Source: Bdellovibrionaceae bacterium UBA2466 (GTDB lineage: Bacteria; Bdellovibrionota; FAC87; UBA2466). Taken from it: a stretch of DNA of 16,366 nucleotides. The stretch is from NCBI GenBank assembly GCA_002342225.1, contig DDPO01000072.1, forward strand, positions 1 through 16,366. Direction: 5' to 3'. Shown piece after piece: positions 7,013-14,437 of the stretch. The notes under the pieces were generated by a model that did not search any database, had not been told where the DNA came from, and saw nothing but the letters and a program-made list of their open reading frames with translations. Numbering within the stretch: the stretch's first letter is position 1; the number at the start of each line of letters is the position of its first letter. A program made the translations under genes and the position numbers.

Positions 7013-7771
7013 ATGAAAATCCCCTGTATCATTAATAATTTTAACCAGTTCGAATACCTTGTTCCTATGGTGGATCAACTTTCAAAGTTTGATCAGTTGG
7101 CGATTTATATTCTGGATAATGGCTCAAGTTATCCTCCTTTAATAAAATGGTATCAGGGTTTGCAACAAACCTCCGTGACGGTCATTTGTCTGAATAAAAA
7201 TATTGGGCATCGGGCCCCGTGGGCAACGCCTCTTACCTATCAGCTCGCATGGAAACACAAGTCCCCTTACTATATTGTTACCGACCCCGACCTCGATCTC
7301 TCAAAGGTCCCGATGGATTTTTTAGATGTCATGAAGACTGTTTTGAACACAAAAGATGTCTTTAAAGTCGGGCTTTCGATTGAATTTGAGGATTTGCCTG
7401 ACTGTTATCCTTGCAAAAAGCAAGTGCAAGATTGGGAAAGTCAAATGTGGGCATTAGATAGAGTAGAACTGGGGAACGATCGAAAATTATTCAAAGTTGG
7501 CGTTGATACTACTTTCGCGATGTACAATCTATTGTTCACGGAACTTGTTCCGGCCACGTTTCGTAGACCCAGTTATGTCAAATTTAACTGCAATTTCATT
7601 GATAGTGCGTATCGCTTGGACCGGCCCTATACTGCTAGGCATTTACCTTGGTATCTTGATCCGAATAACTTGAGTGAAAATCAAAAGTTTTATGTGAACA
7701 GCATACAGAAAAAAAGAGTTAATCCCACTTCGTGGAATCTTTTAGCCTTTGAGAAGTTGAAAAGTCGTTGA
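7013..7771 (+). CDS. GT-A fold (family 2-like) glycosyltransferase
   Basis: The 252-residue cytoplasmic protein has no membrane segment. Its layout fits a small GT-A glycosyltransferase: an N-terminal IINNFNQ strand-loop (7-12), YILDNGSS (32-39) where the nucleotide sugar is usually held, NIGHRAPW (63-70), and a metal-binding DxD-type motif TDPDLDL (90-96, Asp91/93/95). The C-terminal half, rich in aromatic residues, probably carries the acceptor site (HLPWYLDP). The donor and acceptor cannot be told from sequence. Its Shine-Dalgarno is weak. It begins 38 bases after tRNA-Leu and ends 25 bases from the convergent protease gene. It could act on surface polysaccharide together with the wecB product, but nothing in the window proves that link. 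Confidence 0.75.
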   Translation: MKIPCIINNFNQFEYLVPMVDQLSKFDQLAIYILDNGSSYPPLIKWYQGLQQTSVTVICLNKNIGHRAPWATPLTYQLAWKHKSPYYIVTDPDLDLSKVPMDFLDVMKTVLNTKDVFKVGLSIEFEDLPDCYPCKKQVQDWESQMWALDRVELGNDRKLFKVGVDTTFAMYNLLFTELVPATFRRPSYVKFNCNFIDSAYRLDRPYTARHLPWYLDPNNLSENQKFYVNSIQKKRVNPTSWNLLAFEKLKSR

Positions 7772-7796
7772 AGGATTTCGCTGAGCCGAACAGCCT

Positions 7797-9797
7797 TTAG
7801 CCTTCTTTTTGTAAATTGATCAAATCAACGAGAATATCGGTTGTTTCCCCTACAAAAGGGCCCTTCTCGTCCCATTGGTCCTCATCTTCAGACTTGTCTT
7901 CTTGGGAATCATCGTCACTGTTTTTGGAATTGTCTTTGTTTTTTTCTTGTTTCTTTTTTTCTTTATCAAGCGATTCTTTTTGAATATCTGCTATTTTTAC
8001 CGTCCCATTTTCTTTTTTGTTTTTTTCTATTCGTTTTTGAATCTCAGCAAATTTCGAGTTTTTTGTGACTCGTTCTTTCGAATTTTTGTTTAACTTCTTT
8101 ATCTGCTCCTCGGTTACAGGAGTCCAATGTTGAGAAGAGTCATTGCTATTAGCTTCTGGCGAAATAAAAGGTTTTATGTGCTGAGTTGGCAAGGCGTATT
8201 CTAAAACTTTCTCTCCGATCTCGTCGTTGTTGAGTAGGGAAGGCAAGACAACGTCTGATGAGACTCCCGCGAGCTGTGTCGAATCTCCACCAGGGATAAA
8301 AAACATAGCTGTAGTGACTTTCATACCGCCTAGCCCCGCTGGGAGGTCAGAAAGAGACTGCACCGAACCCTTTCCGAAAGTGTGGTCTCCGCCAACGACT
8401 ACCGCTCTGCGATAACTTTTTAAAGCACCTGCCAAAATTTCCGAAGCAGAGGCGCTTATTCGGCTGGTAAGAACTGCGAGAGGTCCTCGGTAAACCACTT
8501 TTGGCTCGTTATCTTTTAAGACATCTACTTGGGCGGCAGAGTTTTTAGTTGCGACGGAAGCTCCTTTCTGAATAAAGAGCCCAGCGATTTTTACGGCCTC
8601 CTCGAGCAATCCTCCACCGTTTCGGCTCAAGTTGAGAATGATTCCATCGACTTTTTCTTTGATTGCTTGATTCAGAAGTGCTTCGATATCTTCAGAACAA
8701 GAGGGAGCCCCTTTAGTTCCGCTTCCATAAAACGAGGGCAATTCTATGATTCCAATATTGTAGTTTTTTCCATTAATTATTTTTTTATCGTAAGTAATTT
8801 TAGCTTTTTGATCGACCAATGCAATTTTGTCTCTGACTAACGTAGCTTGGAAGGTCGTTGTCTCTTTGGCCTGCCTTAAAACAGTTAAAGTGACTTTGGT
8901 GCCTTTTTTCCCGCGAATGAGTTTAACGACATCTCGAAGATCCATATCAATAGTTGAGACCGGTTGCCCATTTTCTTGGGCTACGGCAATAATCTTATCT
9001 TTGGTTTTTAATAGATTAGCTTTGTCTGCACTTCCTCCTTTCACTAAGCTTTCAATGACTGTGAAGCCATCTTGATATCTTAAAACTGCTCCAATCCCCT
9101 CGAGCGATAAACGCATTTGAATATTGAAATCTTCAAGCTCATCAGGCCCCATGAAATTGGAGTGGGGATCCAGCCCACTTGAAAACGAATCGATAAAATC
9201 GGTGATACTTTGAGATTCTTTCTGTTCTTTAATGCGCTTGGTTACAAGCTCATATCGATGAGCAATCTGTTTTTTTGCTTCTTCAAATTTAATTTTTGAA
9301 ATGAGTAGGTTAGTCGTTTGAAAATCGACCATTTTTCTCAAAATAGCTTTTTTTTGTTCAATGTTTTTGGGAAAACTTCTTTTCTTGCTATCTAGCACGA
9401 GCTCGGTCTTGGGATTTACTTGATAGTCTTTATTTAAGATCCCCTTTACCAGGGCTTCAGTTTCTGCAGCTCGCGATTCCCAAATAGATTTTGCAGATTT
9501 TAGAGGAGAGCAATTTCCTTCGGCTGCTGTTTTAAACTCTTCTTTGATTTCATTTCTAAGTTTGGGAAGATCTTCATCGAGAAAAAGTGTCTTTGAGGGA
9601 TCCATATGTTTGATGAGTTGCTCTACAGTTCTATTTTTAAGCTCATCAGTGAGTTCACGGTGCTGATAATGATTTTTCAAGAAGAGCTCTATAATTTTCG
9701 GAATATATCCACACTCTAGCGGGGCACAATGCGTGGTGTTGGAGAACATAAGCAAGGCTGAAGCCAAGAAGCAGAGACGAATTTTGAGGTTTGTCAT
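7797..9797 (-). CDS. prc: periplasmic C-terminal processing protease (Prc/Tsp-like, S41)
   Basis: This 666-residue peptidase is close in length to E. coli Prc (682). Such enzymes cut periplasmic or envelope proteins near their C terminus and control cell-wall hydrolases. A signal peptide is present (MTNLKIRLCF to about THCA). The TSP-type N-terminal helical domain spans about 30-215, with SSGLDPHSNFMGP near its end. A PDZ domain (about 225-315) includes EGIGAVLR and the variable RGKKGTKVTL. The S41 core contains the SASASEI box with catalytic Ser450 and FGKGSVQ with Lys476. GGDHTFGK has one residue more than the E. coli GEPTFGK. The C-terminal 100 residues form a very charged Lys/Glu/Asp/Asn coil (about 560-645). 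It is single on its strand and divergent from the thioredoxin-like gene, with 94 bases between. No clear Shine-Dalgarno is seen. Confidence 0.93.
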   Translation of the reverse strand: MTNLKIRLCFLASALLMFSNTTHCAPLECGYIPKIIELFLKNHYQHRELTDELKNRTVEQLIKHMDPSKTLFLDEDLPKLRNEIKEEFKTAAEGNCSPLKSAKSIWESRAAETEALVKGILNKDYQVNPKTELVLDSKKRSFPKNIEQKKAILRKMVDFQTTNLLISKIKFEEAKKQIAHRYELVTKRIKEQKESQSITDFIDSFSSGLDPHSNFMGPDELEDFNIQMRLSLEGIGAVLRYQDGFTVIESLVKGGSADKANLLKTKDKIIAVAQENGQPVSTIDMDLRDVVKLIRGKKGTKVTLTVLRQAKETTTFQATLVRDKIALVDQKAKITYDKKIINGKNYNIGIIELPSFYGSGTKGAPSCSEDIEALLNQAIKEKVDGIILNLSRNGGGLLEEAVKIAGLFIQKGASVATKNSAAQVDVLKDNEPKVVYRGPLAVLTSRISASASEILAGALKSYRRAVVVGGDHTFGKGSVQSLSDLPAGLGGMKVTTAMFFIPGGDSTQLAGVSSDVVLPSLLNNDEIGEKVLEYALPTQHIKPFISPEANSNDSSQHWTPVTEEQIKKLNKNSKERVTKNSKFAEIQKRIEKNKKENGTVKIADIQKESLDKEKKKQEKNKDNSKNSDDDSQEDKSEDEDQWDEKGPFVGETTDILVDLINLQKEG

Positions 9798-9881
9798 AAA
9801 AAGAGACCAGATGATTGTTATTTTTAAATCGGTATTTGTGTTGGTATTATTATCTCATGAAGTGGTTTTTTAATCGAGTAA

Positions 9882-9887
9882 AGGGGG
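9882..9887 (+). promoter_or_regulatory. Shine-Dalgarno for the GTG start
   Basis: AGGGGG lies four bases ahead of GTG 9892. There is no in-frame ATG nearby that would keep the signal peptide, so this site decides the GTG start. Confidence 0.65.
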
Positions 9888-9891
9888 CCTT

Positions 9892-10992
9892 GTGGGAATA
9901 AAACAAAAATCAGGAAAGATCCGTTTTCATAGATGCGTCAGGATTTTTCTTTTATGTCTATTTCTCAAGGCACAAACCCCTGTAGTCTTTGGGCAGGAGA
10001 AGCATGTAGAGGGAGGAGACGGCATTGAAAAAGATCATCCACTAGCCGATTTTTTCCTTCCTGGTTATGAAGGAGGGGCAGAGACCCTACTAAAGGCCGA
10101 AGACGTGCTTTCAGGAGAGTGGAAAGAGGACGTAAAGGGTGAATGTGTTCCTGGCAAAGGATGTGCCTACCGAAATCGTCAGGGAAAACTTGGATATTTG
10201 TCTTCCGAAGAAAAAACGCGCTTACAGGCGTTAAAACCTAATATAGAGTCCCCACCGGCTAAAAACCCACCCGTTGTTCAGAACAACAAAATTCAGCTTG
10301 TGAGTACTGAGAATGACCTAGAAACCGCCTTATCCAATTCTACGGACAAAGATGTTGTGTTGGTGTTGTTTGGAGCTTCAAACTGTGGCCCATGTCACGA
10401 TTTACAGGCAAATATTAGAGGTAGAAAAGACCCCAACCTAGCGGTCTTTTTAGCAGAGCGTCCTGATTACAACTTTTTTTCAGGAAACCCTCTGCATGTT
10501 AAGCATAAAAATGAGATAGGGCCCGGGGTTCCAGCAGCTTTCATCTACACCAAAGGCAAAGATGGAAATTGGATCAAAGAAGTAGTGAGAGGTCCTATTA
10601 TTTCAAAGTTAAATTTAGCTCTGCAATCTGCAAAAAAACCGAGAGCCCAGTCACAGGCGAGTCCGGCGGGTATTCCACGACAAGCAACTCAGTCTTCGAC
10701 GCCAGAAAAATATAAGGCAATCAATTTAGAGTTCAGCCAAAAACCCGGTGGGGGAATGACTGTTAGGCAACCAGGAAGCGACCAGCCCCAACAGGTATTT
10801 TTGGTTAAAACGGGTCCCAATGAACGTAAAGCTGCTTTCAAAACTGAAGATGGCACCTATAAAGTTGCACCGCAGTTCATGCAAGAGGGTTTAAAAAAAT
10901 ACTATCAGGGACAAGCTGATAAAATTCAGAGATTATCCACTGAGGCTCAGGACGAGATTAAGCTCTTTTTGCAATCTAATCCTAAGAATTAA
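9892..10992 (+). CDS. secreted thioredoxin-like protein with CGPC motif
   Basis: The start is GTG at 9892, supported by AGGGGG (9882-9887). The 366 residues begin with a long basic segment and a hydrophobic signal core (IFLLCLFL), with probable cleavage after VVFG. A thioredoxin-like domain lies at about 135-245: VVLVLFGASNCGPC carries the redox pair Cys165/Cys168, and GPGVPAAF supplies the expected cis-proline near 214. A second cysteine pair, CVPGKGC (85/91), lies ahead of it. Linkers on both sides are rich in Pro, Gln and Ser. A C-terminal domain (about 275-366) contains FSQKPGGGMTVRQPG and a helical end; I do not recognise it. It is probably a periplasmic thiol oxidoreductase or disulphide reductase with an extra partner-binding domain. 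The membrane glycosyltransferase starts 8 bases downstream, so the two are probably co-transcribed. Confidence 0.8.
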   Translation: MGIKQKSGKIRFHRCVRIFLLCLFLKAQTPVVFGQEKHVEGGDGIEKDHPLADFFLPGYEGGAETLLKAEDVLSGEWKEDVKGECVPGKGCAYRNRQGKLGYLSSEEKTRLQALKPNIESPPAKNPPVVQNNKIQLVSTENDLETALSNSTDKDVVLVLFGASNCGPCHDLQANIRGRKDPNLAVFLAERPDYNFFSGNPLHVKHKNEIGPGVPAAFIYTKGKDGNWIKEVVRGPIISKLNLALQSAKKPRAQSQASPAGIPRQATQSSTPEKYKAINLEFSQKPGGGMTVRQPGSDQPQQVFLVKTGPNERKAAFKTEDGTYKVAPQFMQEGLKKYYQGQADKIQRLSTEAQDEIKLFLQSNPKN

Positions 10993-11000
10993 ATCTAGAC

Positions 11001-12707
11001 ATGGCCATTTTTGAAGGGGTAAAGAAAAGATATCTTTTTTGGAGCATTTTTCTTTTTTATGCGCCACTTTCTATTTGGGCCCGCTTTTATTTTTGGGATA
11101 ACGCTCTTTTAGAACCCCATCCTTGGCGTCAATCCCAAACCGCTCTTACGATACTGCATCTTTTTCAGGGAACTGCAACGCTTTTGGATTACAGGTCACC
11201 GCTAGGTGGATTACTTTGGAATAATGTTTACGAATTTCCTTTGTACCAGTGGGTAGTAAGTTTTGTCATGCGTTTTGGGCTAGGGATAGAAGCGGCTTCT
11301 CGTTTTGTAACTCTTGTCTCTTTTTTAATGACAGCTCTTTTTTCCTTCCTAATCATCAAAAAACTTCTCGGTCGGGAAATTGCAAACTGGTTCGCTCTCA
11401 TTTATCTAGTTAACCCCTTTGGTGTTATTTTCTCAAGAGTCTGTTTAATCGATTTTTTTGCTCTGGCTGCGACTCTCTCCGCGATTTATGGGCTCATAAA
11501 AATACGTTGTAATGAGGATGGTTGGTTAAACTGGTTACTTTTGAGCTCCGGAGGAATGATTGCCAGTCTAGCTAAGATTAATATCTGGTTTTTTATTTTC
11601 ATGGCTTCTGTTGGGTTTGTTTTTTGGGAGCTCATAAAGCAACGAAAGAGCTCAGGAAAAAAAATGTGGGCTTTAATCGCAATTGTAAGCTTGCAATTTG
11701 GAGTTGTTTTTCTTTGGAACTACTATCGGGCTACCGAGATCGGTTCCCCAGCCGATACTCCTTGGTTGATTGGTGAATTGAGCCAAAGATTAGAGCTGTG
11801 GCGCTGGAAAAAGATTCTCTGGGAATTTTTAGTGAGATCTCTCTTTTATGATTGGTTGTTTATCCCGTTTTTGCTTGGAACGGTTGAACTTTTCAAAAAG
11901 TCCAAACTCATTTTTAGTATAATTTTTGGTGTATTTATCGCCCACACTTTGGTTTTTTTTCAGGTTCAGACCTTTCATGATTATTATCTTATTGCTTGTA
12001 TGCCGTATTTGTTTTTGGTCGCAGCATGTGGGCTTGACTACTTAGACCATGCTCGAACCACAATTTCGAAAATATTAAGTGGGGCTCTTTTGCTGATGAT
12101 TATAGTCAAAAGTTTCTATCTTAAGTATTATTATTCTCCAATCATTCACGACTATCGAGCCGAGCTGAAACCGATTTATCAGCTTAAGAATCTGACTTCA
12201 AAAAAAGATGTCATCTATTGGGATGCCAAACAGGGACGTTTCGAAATAGCAACTTATTCTCAGCGAAACGTAGGACTGAGTGAAACGGCTCGGTTTATTG
12301 GAAGGACAACAAGCCAAAACGAAAATTACAGCCCATCAGTTTTTCATTTTGATCACCAACCTGATTTTTCGCTCTTGAGTTTTAGTGGAATTGTTTGGGT
12401 TGATGGCGAAGAGAGTTTTTTTGTCTATCGAACAAAAGAGAATGATTCTTTCGTTTTTTCTCCAAATGAGATGATTGGGGTTATGAATTCGGCACCTTCA
12501 GGAAAAAAAGTAGTGCCTGTAGTTTCCGTCGCAGACAATTGCAAAGGAGCTGAATCGATCGTGATGGAAATTCCTCGAGGAGTGACAAGCTTGACGCTGA
12601 CCCCGGAGGGCAGAACTAAAAGTATTGAACTTCCAACGAGCAAAAGGTTCGTTAATATACCAAACCAAGGAGTGTTTGGTTGTAGATTTAGAATTAGTGC
12701 TCGTTAA
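11001..12707 (+). CDS. multi-spanning GT39/PMT-like membrane glycosyltransferase
   Basis: The 568-residue inner-membrane protein has many hydrophobic helices in its first about 370 residues, followed by a soluble, probably periplasmic C-terminal domain of about 190 residues. The first periplasmic loop contains DNALLEPHPWRQSQTA (33-48); the H-x-WRQ signature followed by an EFPLY motif (78-82) is characteristic of ArnT/PMT-related enzymes. These move a sugar from a polyprenyl-phosphate donor to lipid, glycan or protein. Further loops include NPFGVIFSRVCLIDFF and FHDYYL. The donor and acceptor are unknown. The start ATG is 8 bases after the thioredoxin-like gene, without a clear Shine-Dalgarno, suggesting coupling. 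Its stop is three bases from the convergent cysteine-rich gene. A role in protein or envelope glycosylation is inferred. Confidence 0.8.
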   Translation: MAIFEGVKKRYLFWSIFLFYAPLSIWARFYFWDNALLEPHPWRQSQTALTILHLFQGTATLLDYRSPLGGLLWNNVYEFPLYQWVVSFVMRFGLGIEAASRFVTLVSFLMTALFSFLIIKKLLGREIANWFALIYLVNPFGVIFSRVCLIDFFALAATLSAIYGLIKIRCNEDGWLNWLLLSSGGMIASLAKINIWFFIFMASVGFVFWELIKQRKSSGKKMWALIAIVSLQFGVVFLWNYYRATEIGSPADTPWLIGELSQRLELWRWKKILWEFLVRSLFYDWLFIPFLLGTVELFKKSKLIFSIIFGVFIAHTLVFFQVQTFHDYYLIACMPYLFLVAACGLDYLDHARTTISKILSGALLLMIIVKSFYLKYYYSPIIHDYRAELKPIYQLKNLTSKKDVIYWDAKQGRFEIATYSQRNVGLSETARFIGRTTSQNENYSPSVFHFDHQPDFSLLSFSGIVWVDGEESFFVYRTKENDSFVFSPNEMIGVMNSAPSGKKVVPVVSVADNCKGAESIVMEIPRGVTSLTLTPEGRTKSIELPTSKRFVNIPNQGVFGCRFRISAR

Positions 12708-12710
12708 AAA

Positions 12711-13040
12711 CTAAAAAAACTTGCAACTGTGCAATCGTCCACCTTCACTGAGGGTCCAAGACCCTTTTAAACTTTTTTCTTTGAAGTAGCCTTTGCAATC
12801 TTTTGGATCTTCACCTTGAGTAAAGCAATCTTTTTTGCTAGTTGCCTGCGTTATTTCGAAGTACCAGTTTGCGCATTGCGTTTTGTTCATGGATTCTTCC
12901 GGGCAAAGTTTTGTTTCTCCGCCACGAGTAAAAAAAATACTGCAGAGGCACTGACAGCCTGAAGGCGCACCGAATGAAGCACCCGAGTTGAGCGCCAAAT
13001 AGATAATTGTGATTATTGTAAAAATATTTTTTGTGTTCAT
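12711..13040 (-). CDS. small eight-cysteine secreted protein, coupled to arsS
   Basis: I do not recognise this 109-residue protein. A Sec signal peptide (MNTKNIFTIITIIYLALNSGASFG) is followed by a mature part of about 85 residues holding eight cysteines (29, 31, 33, 46, 56, 72, 82, 106). They include an unusual CQCLC triplet at the very start. The even number suggests four disulphides, or metal or arsenic binding by the CxCxC cluster. Its ATG follows the arsS stop with no gap (TAGATG, 13038-13043), and GGAGGG lies 12 bases upstream inside arsS, so translation is almost certainly coupled. Export from the cytoplasm, while its partner ArsS is cytoplasmic, is puzzling and could mean handling of an exported arsenical. 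That role is an inference from position only. The stop is 3 bases from the convergent glycosyltransferase gene. Confidence 0.8.
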   Translation of the reverse strand: MNTKNIFTIITIIYLALNSGASFGAPSGCQCLCSIFFTRGGETKLCPEESMNKTQCANWYFEITQATSKKDCFTQGEDPKDCKGYFKEKSLKGSWTLSEGGRLHSCKFF

Positions 13041-14045
13041 CTAAGTTGTATTCCCTCCACAGCTACTTCCGGAGCCGGCTGTACATCCAAAACAATGTTC
13101 TTTGAAAATGATTGATCTTTTAGTTAAGCGGTCAAGGTCAAAATCAAAAATGGTTTGTGGTGCACCCTCTGAAAGTTTTAAATCCAACATCTGATTAAAG
13201 TCACAATCAAAAAGACGGCCATCGTAAGATACGCTAATCATGTTTCGACACATGATTCCTTGCGCAGCCGTGGGGTTAAATGCATTGATCAGTTTTGTCA
13301 TGTATTCTTCTAAAGTGCCCGCTTTCTGCAGGTCAGCCTTAAAGCGATGAATGGGCATATTAGTAATTGCGAAAAGATGATTGAATGAAATATTAAACTT
13401 GGTCCATAATTCCTTTCGATAATCTGCTTCTAGGCTAGCTTGACTTGCGGGAAGAAAGGGACCTACAGGATTGTATACGAGGTTCAAAACTCTCTCTGTG
13501 CCTTCCTGACCGTAACCTAAACTGTTTAAGCGCTTTAGGCTTTCAATACTTTTATCAAAAACGCCCCTTCCTCTCTGCTTGTCCGTAAAGAATTCCTGAT
13601 AATAGGGCAGAGAGGAGATGACCTCGACTTTGTTTTTAGCAAAAAAATCGGGTAAGTAGTCTTTTTTCTCCTTGGTTTGCGGGTTGCCATCGAAAGTCAC
13701 AGTTAGGTTGTGTCTCACCATGACATTTTTGTTGAGGCTTCGAGCTTGCTCCACCATGTAATCAAAATGAGGGTTCAACTCGGGAGCCCCCCCTGTGATG
13801 TCTAAATTCTTGATGGATGGATTTTGAGCCAAAACTTTTAGGCATTGATCTACTGTCAGCTTTGACATTTGTTCAGTTCGCTTGGGCGATGAATCTACGT
13901 GACAATGGTGACAAGCTTGATTGCAAAGCTTAGTGATATTGACTTGCAGAGTGTCTAAACCAGCGGGCGATAGGTTTAAATGACTCTCCTCAATTTTTCG
14001 TATGAATGAATTTTCATTTGAATTAGAAGATTGAACTTTTTTCAT
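13041..14045 (-). CDS. arsS: arsenosugar biosynthesis radical SAM protein ArsS
   Basis: ArsS is a radical SAM enzyme that, in cyanobacteria, adds a 5'-deoxyadenosyl group to dimethylarsenite, giving the precursor of arsenosugars. The 334 residues carry the radical SAM cluster motif CNQACHHCH with Cys41, 45 and 48, and DITGGAPELNP (82-92) for SAM contact. They also show the family's characteristic RHNLTV, SSLPYY, LVYNPVGPFLPA and MCRNMISVSYDG...FDCDFNQ stretches (Cys266, Cys281). The C terminus is cysteine-rich: CFGCTAGSGSSCGG (Cys318, 321, 329). Some family members are selenoproteins; here there is no in-frame TGA and all positions are cysteine codons. The ATG at 14045 has no clear Shine-Dalgarno. 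A peroxidase-like partner diverges 56 bases away. No arsM methyltransferase is visible in the window. Confidence 0.93.
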   Translation of the reverse strand: MKKVQSSNSNENSFIRKIEESHLNLSPAGLDTLQVNITKLCNQACHHCHVDSSPKRTEQMSKLTVDQCLKVLAQNPSIKNLDITGGAPELNPHFDYMVEQARSLNKNVMVRHNLTVTFDGNPQTKEKKDYLPDFFAKNKVEVISSLPYYQEFFTDKQRGRGVFDKSIESLKRLNSLGYGQEGTERVLNLVYNPVGPFLPASQASLEADYRKELWTKFNISFNHLFAITNMPIHRFKADLQKAGTLEEYMTKLINAFNPTAAQGIMCRNMISVSYDGRLFDCDFNQMLDLKLSEGAPQTIFDFDLDRLTKRSIIFKEHCFGCTAGSGSSCGGNTT

Positions 14046-14101
14046 GGTACTATTTTAAACGAATTTAAAGAAAATCTTAAATTTTAACTTTAGGAGCCCC
14101 T
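14046..14101. promoter_or_regulatory. divergent control region of the arsenosugar genes
   Basis: This 56-base AT-rich stretch separates the arsS start on the minus strand from the peroxidase-like gene on the plus strand and holds that gene's Shine-Dalgarno (AGGAG, 14092-14096). At least part of both promoters must lie here or just inside arsS. I could not identify convincing -35/-10 boxes or an ArsR-type inverted repeat. Confidence 0.4.
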
Positions 14102-14437
14102 ATGAATTATTACGATTCAAAAGATCTTGGTCGATTTGCCGAGGTTGGAAAATTTGCCTCAAAACTGATGGAGAAATTTTTTGCCTACTATATTGAAGCA
14201 ACTGGAACAGAAGGAGCATTGACGAAGCGAGAAAAAGCATTAATTGCTTTGGCCGTCGCCCATTCAAAACAGTGTCCCTATTGCATTGATGCGTATACTA
14301 CTCAGTGTCTTGAGACTGGGGCAAATCCTGAACAAATGACCGAAGCTGTGCATGTAGCAGCCGCGATGGAAGCTGGTATGTCATTAGTTCACTGCGTGCA
14401 AATGCACAATGCGCTTAAACAAAAAGGTGCTATTTGA
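14102..14437 (+). CDS. arsenosugar biosynthesis-associated peroxidase-like protein (AhpD/CMD family)
   Basis: The 111-residue protein belongs to the carboxymuconolactone decarboxylase/AhpD fold. Its core is LTKREKALIALAVAHSKQC followed by PYC, with the redox pair Cys58/Cys61 and an upstream glutamate (Glu44) as in AhpD. AhpD has a catalytic His after the pair; here the corresponding stretch reads CIDAYT. Two further cysteines are at 69 and 98. Proteins of this type recur next to arsS, so a role in arsenosugar synthesis is established by association, though the reaction is not known to me. Thiol-peroxidase or disulphide-relay activity is possible. The start is secure (AGGAG five bases upstream). 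The stop TGA directly abuts the convergent metH stop, giving TGATCA with no intergenic base. Confidence 0.9.
   Translation: MNYYDSKDLGRFAEVGKFASKLMEKFFAYYIEATGTEGALTKREKALIALAVAHSKQCPYCIDAYTTQCLETGANPEQMTEAVHVAAAMEAGMSLVHCVQMHNALKQKGAI

Noticed and set aside
7781..7796. Small GCTG/CAGC hairpin between the convergent glycosyltransferase and protease genes
   Set aside because: The stem is only four pairs, with a seven-base loop and no T-run; it is too weak to call as a terminator.
8529..8840. Plus-strand 103-codon frame within the protease gene
   Set aside because: It is a shadow of the well-supported S41 protease on the other strand; it has no ribosome binding site or domain.
9720..9730. Lipobox at the protease N terminus (cysteine in TTHC)
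   Set aside because: The residues ahead of the cysteine (Thr-Thr-His) do not fit a lipobox; a normal Sec cleavage is more likely.
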